From contig CANEUH010000015.1 in assembly GCA_947441615.1 (NCBI GenBank), positions 1 to 64,000 on the forward strand: a stretch of 64,000 bases of DNA, given 5' to 3'. The notes beneath the pieces are model-generated. The model saw only the letters and a list, made by a program, of their open reading frames with translations, had not been told where the DNA came from and did no database searches. Positions 63,790-64,000 of this stretch are shown here, in pieces. The position numbers and the translations under genes were made by a program. Numbering within the stretch: the first letter of the stretch is position 1; each line of letters starts with the position of its first letter. The DNA is from Bacteriovoracaceae bacterium. Its GTDB lineage: Bacteria > Bdellovibrionota > Bacteriovoracia > Bacteriovoracales > Bacteriovoracaceae.

Positions 63790-63940
63790 CTCATTAAGAA
63801 TTCTTTATTCAAATTTTCAGATTTTAGATTGATCCCTAGTGCCTCAGTTCACTAAGTCTTGGCATTTCGGAAGTTTCTTAAAAGCTTTAAAGAAAAATCT
63901 ATCTGAAAACAATTCAAACTCACTCGCCGTGATTCTTTAT

Positions 63941-64000
63941 TTACTTAAGCTCACAGCGAACAGAATCGACAGAGAACAATCCCCAATCTCGAGCTAAGTG
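63941..64000 (-). CDS. Possible C-terminal end of a leftward gene (truncated)
   Basis: On the minus strand the frame from the window edge reads HLARDWGLFSVDSVRCELK and then TAA at 63943-63941. The composition is protein-like but only 19 residues are visible. The hairpin at 63763 could end its transcript. Low certainty. Confidence 0.3.
   Translation of the reverse strand, partial: HLARDWGLFSVDSVRCELK

Overview
The window reads as chromosomal DNA from an AT-rich Gram-negative bacterium of the Bdellovibrionota type, most like a Bacteriovorax relative. That placement is inferred from gene content, not a database match: many signal-peptide and lipobox proteins, a ferrooxidans-type GshA, a PHA-regulator DNA-binding protein, paired ArsA/Get3-like ATPases, HD-GYP proteins, and GTG/TTG starts beside strong Shine-Dalgarno sites. 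Genes are tightly packed and convergent neighbours often abut or overlap at their stop codons.

Layout. 1-201 is the end of a protein with a (Gly-Asn-Asn)n tail encoded by a 9-bp tandem repeat. 290-8263 holds an HTTM membrane protein pair, exported proteins of unknown role, a DCC thiol-disulfide protein, a pseudo-Hpt-like protein and a DUF6624 protein. 8319-17528 is mostly housekeeping: tyrS, deoC, a GST, an acyl-CoA dehydrogenase, an RlmL-type RNA methyltransferase, ahcY and rpiB. 17529-30450 has a Cys-rich exported protein, a DtxR/MntR-type regulator coupled to an NTT-like transporter, an M3 oligopeptidase, a GAF-PAS-PAS histidine kinase, a secreted 5'-nucleotidase, feoAB, a DUF4442 protein and a nitronate monooxygenase-like protein. 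30573-36949 has an M28 aminopeptidase, a SUV3-like RNA helicase, a DUF455 ferritin-like/ATP-grasp-like pair and a class II aldolase-like protein.

37063-40883 includes an HD-GYP protein divergent from a degenerate SpoIIE/RsbU-like protein. A leftward run from 46748 to 40884 looks like one operon: PhaR-type regulator, outer-membrane-like protein, two ArsA-like ATPases, GshA, a transsulfuration enzyme and a lipoprotein. The last enzyme can supply cysteine to GshA, so the run joins thiol synthesis to a Get3-like ATPase pair. Rightward from 47145 lie a TPR lipoprotein and a LolB-like lipoprotein, then a complete oligopeptide ABC importer (49762-55052) and a sodium:solute symporter. With the peptidases and nucleotidase this suits an organism living on peptides and nucleotides, as predatory bacteria do.

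56616-60268 is a degenerate HD-GYP protein coupled to a long coiled-coil protein. It is followed by tRNA-Leu(UAG) with a near-consensus promoter. The 3' end of that tRNA and its terminator recur about 3.2 kb downstream (63557-63666). The bracketed interval carries a signal-less lytic transglycosylase-like protein, a coupled small exported protein and an AAA/DUF4143 ATPase. No integrase is visible. 63667-64000 is nearly gene-free, with a possible gene end at the window edge.
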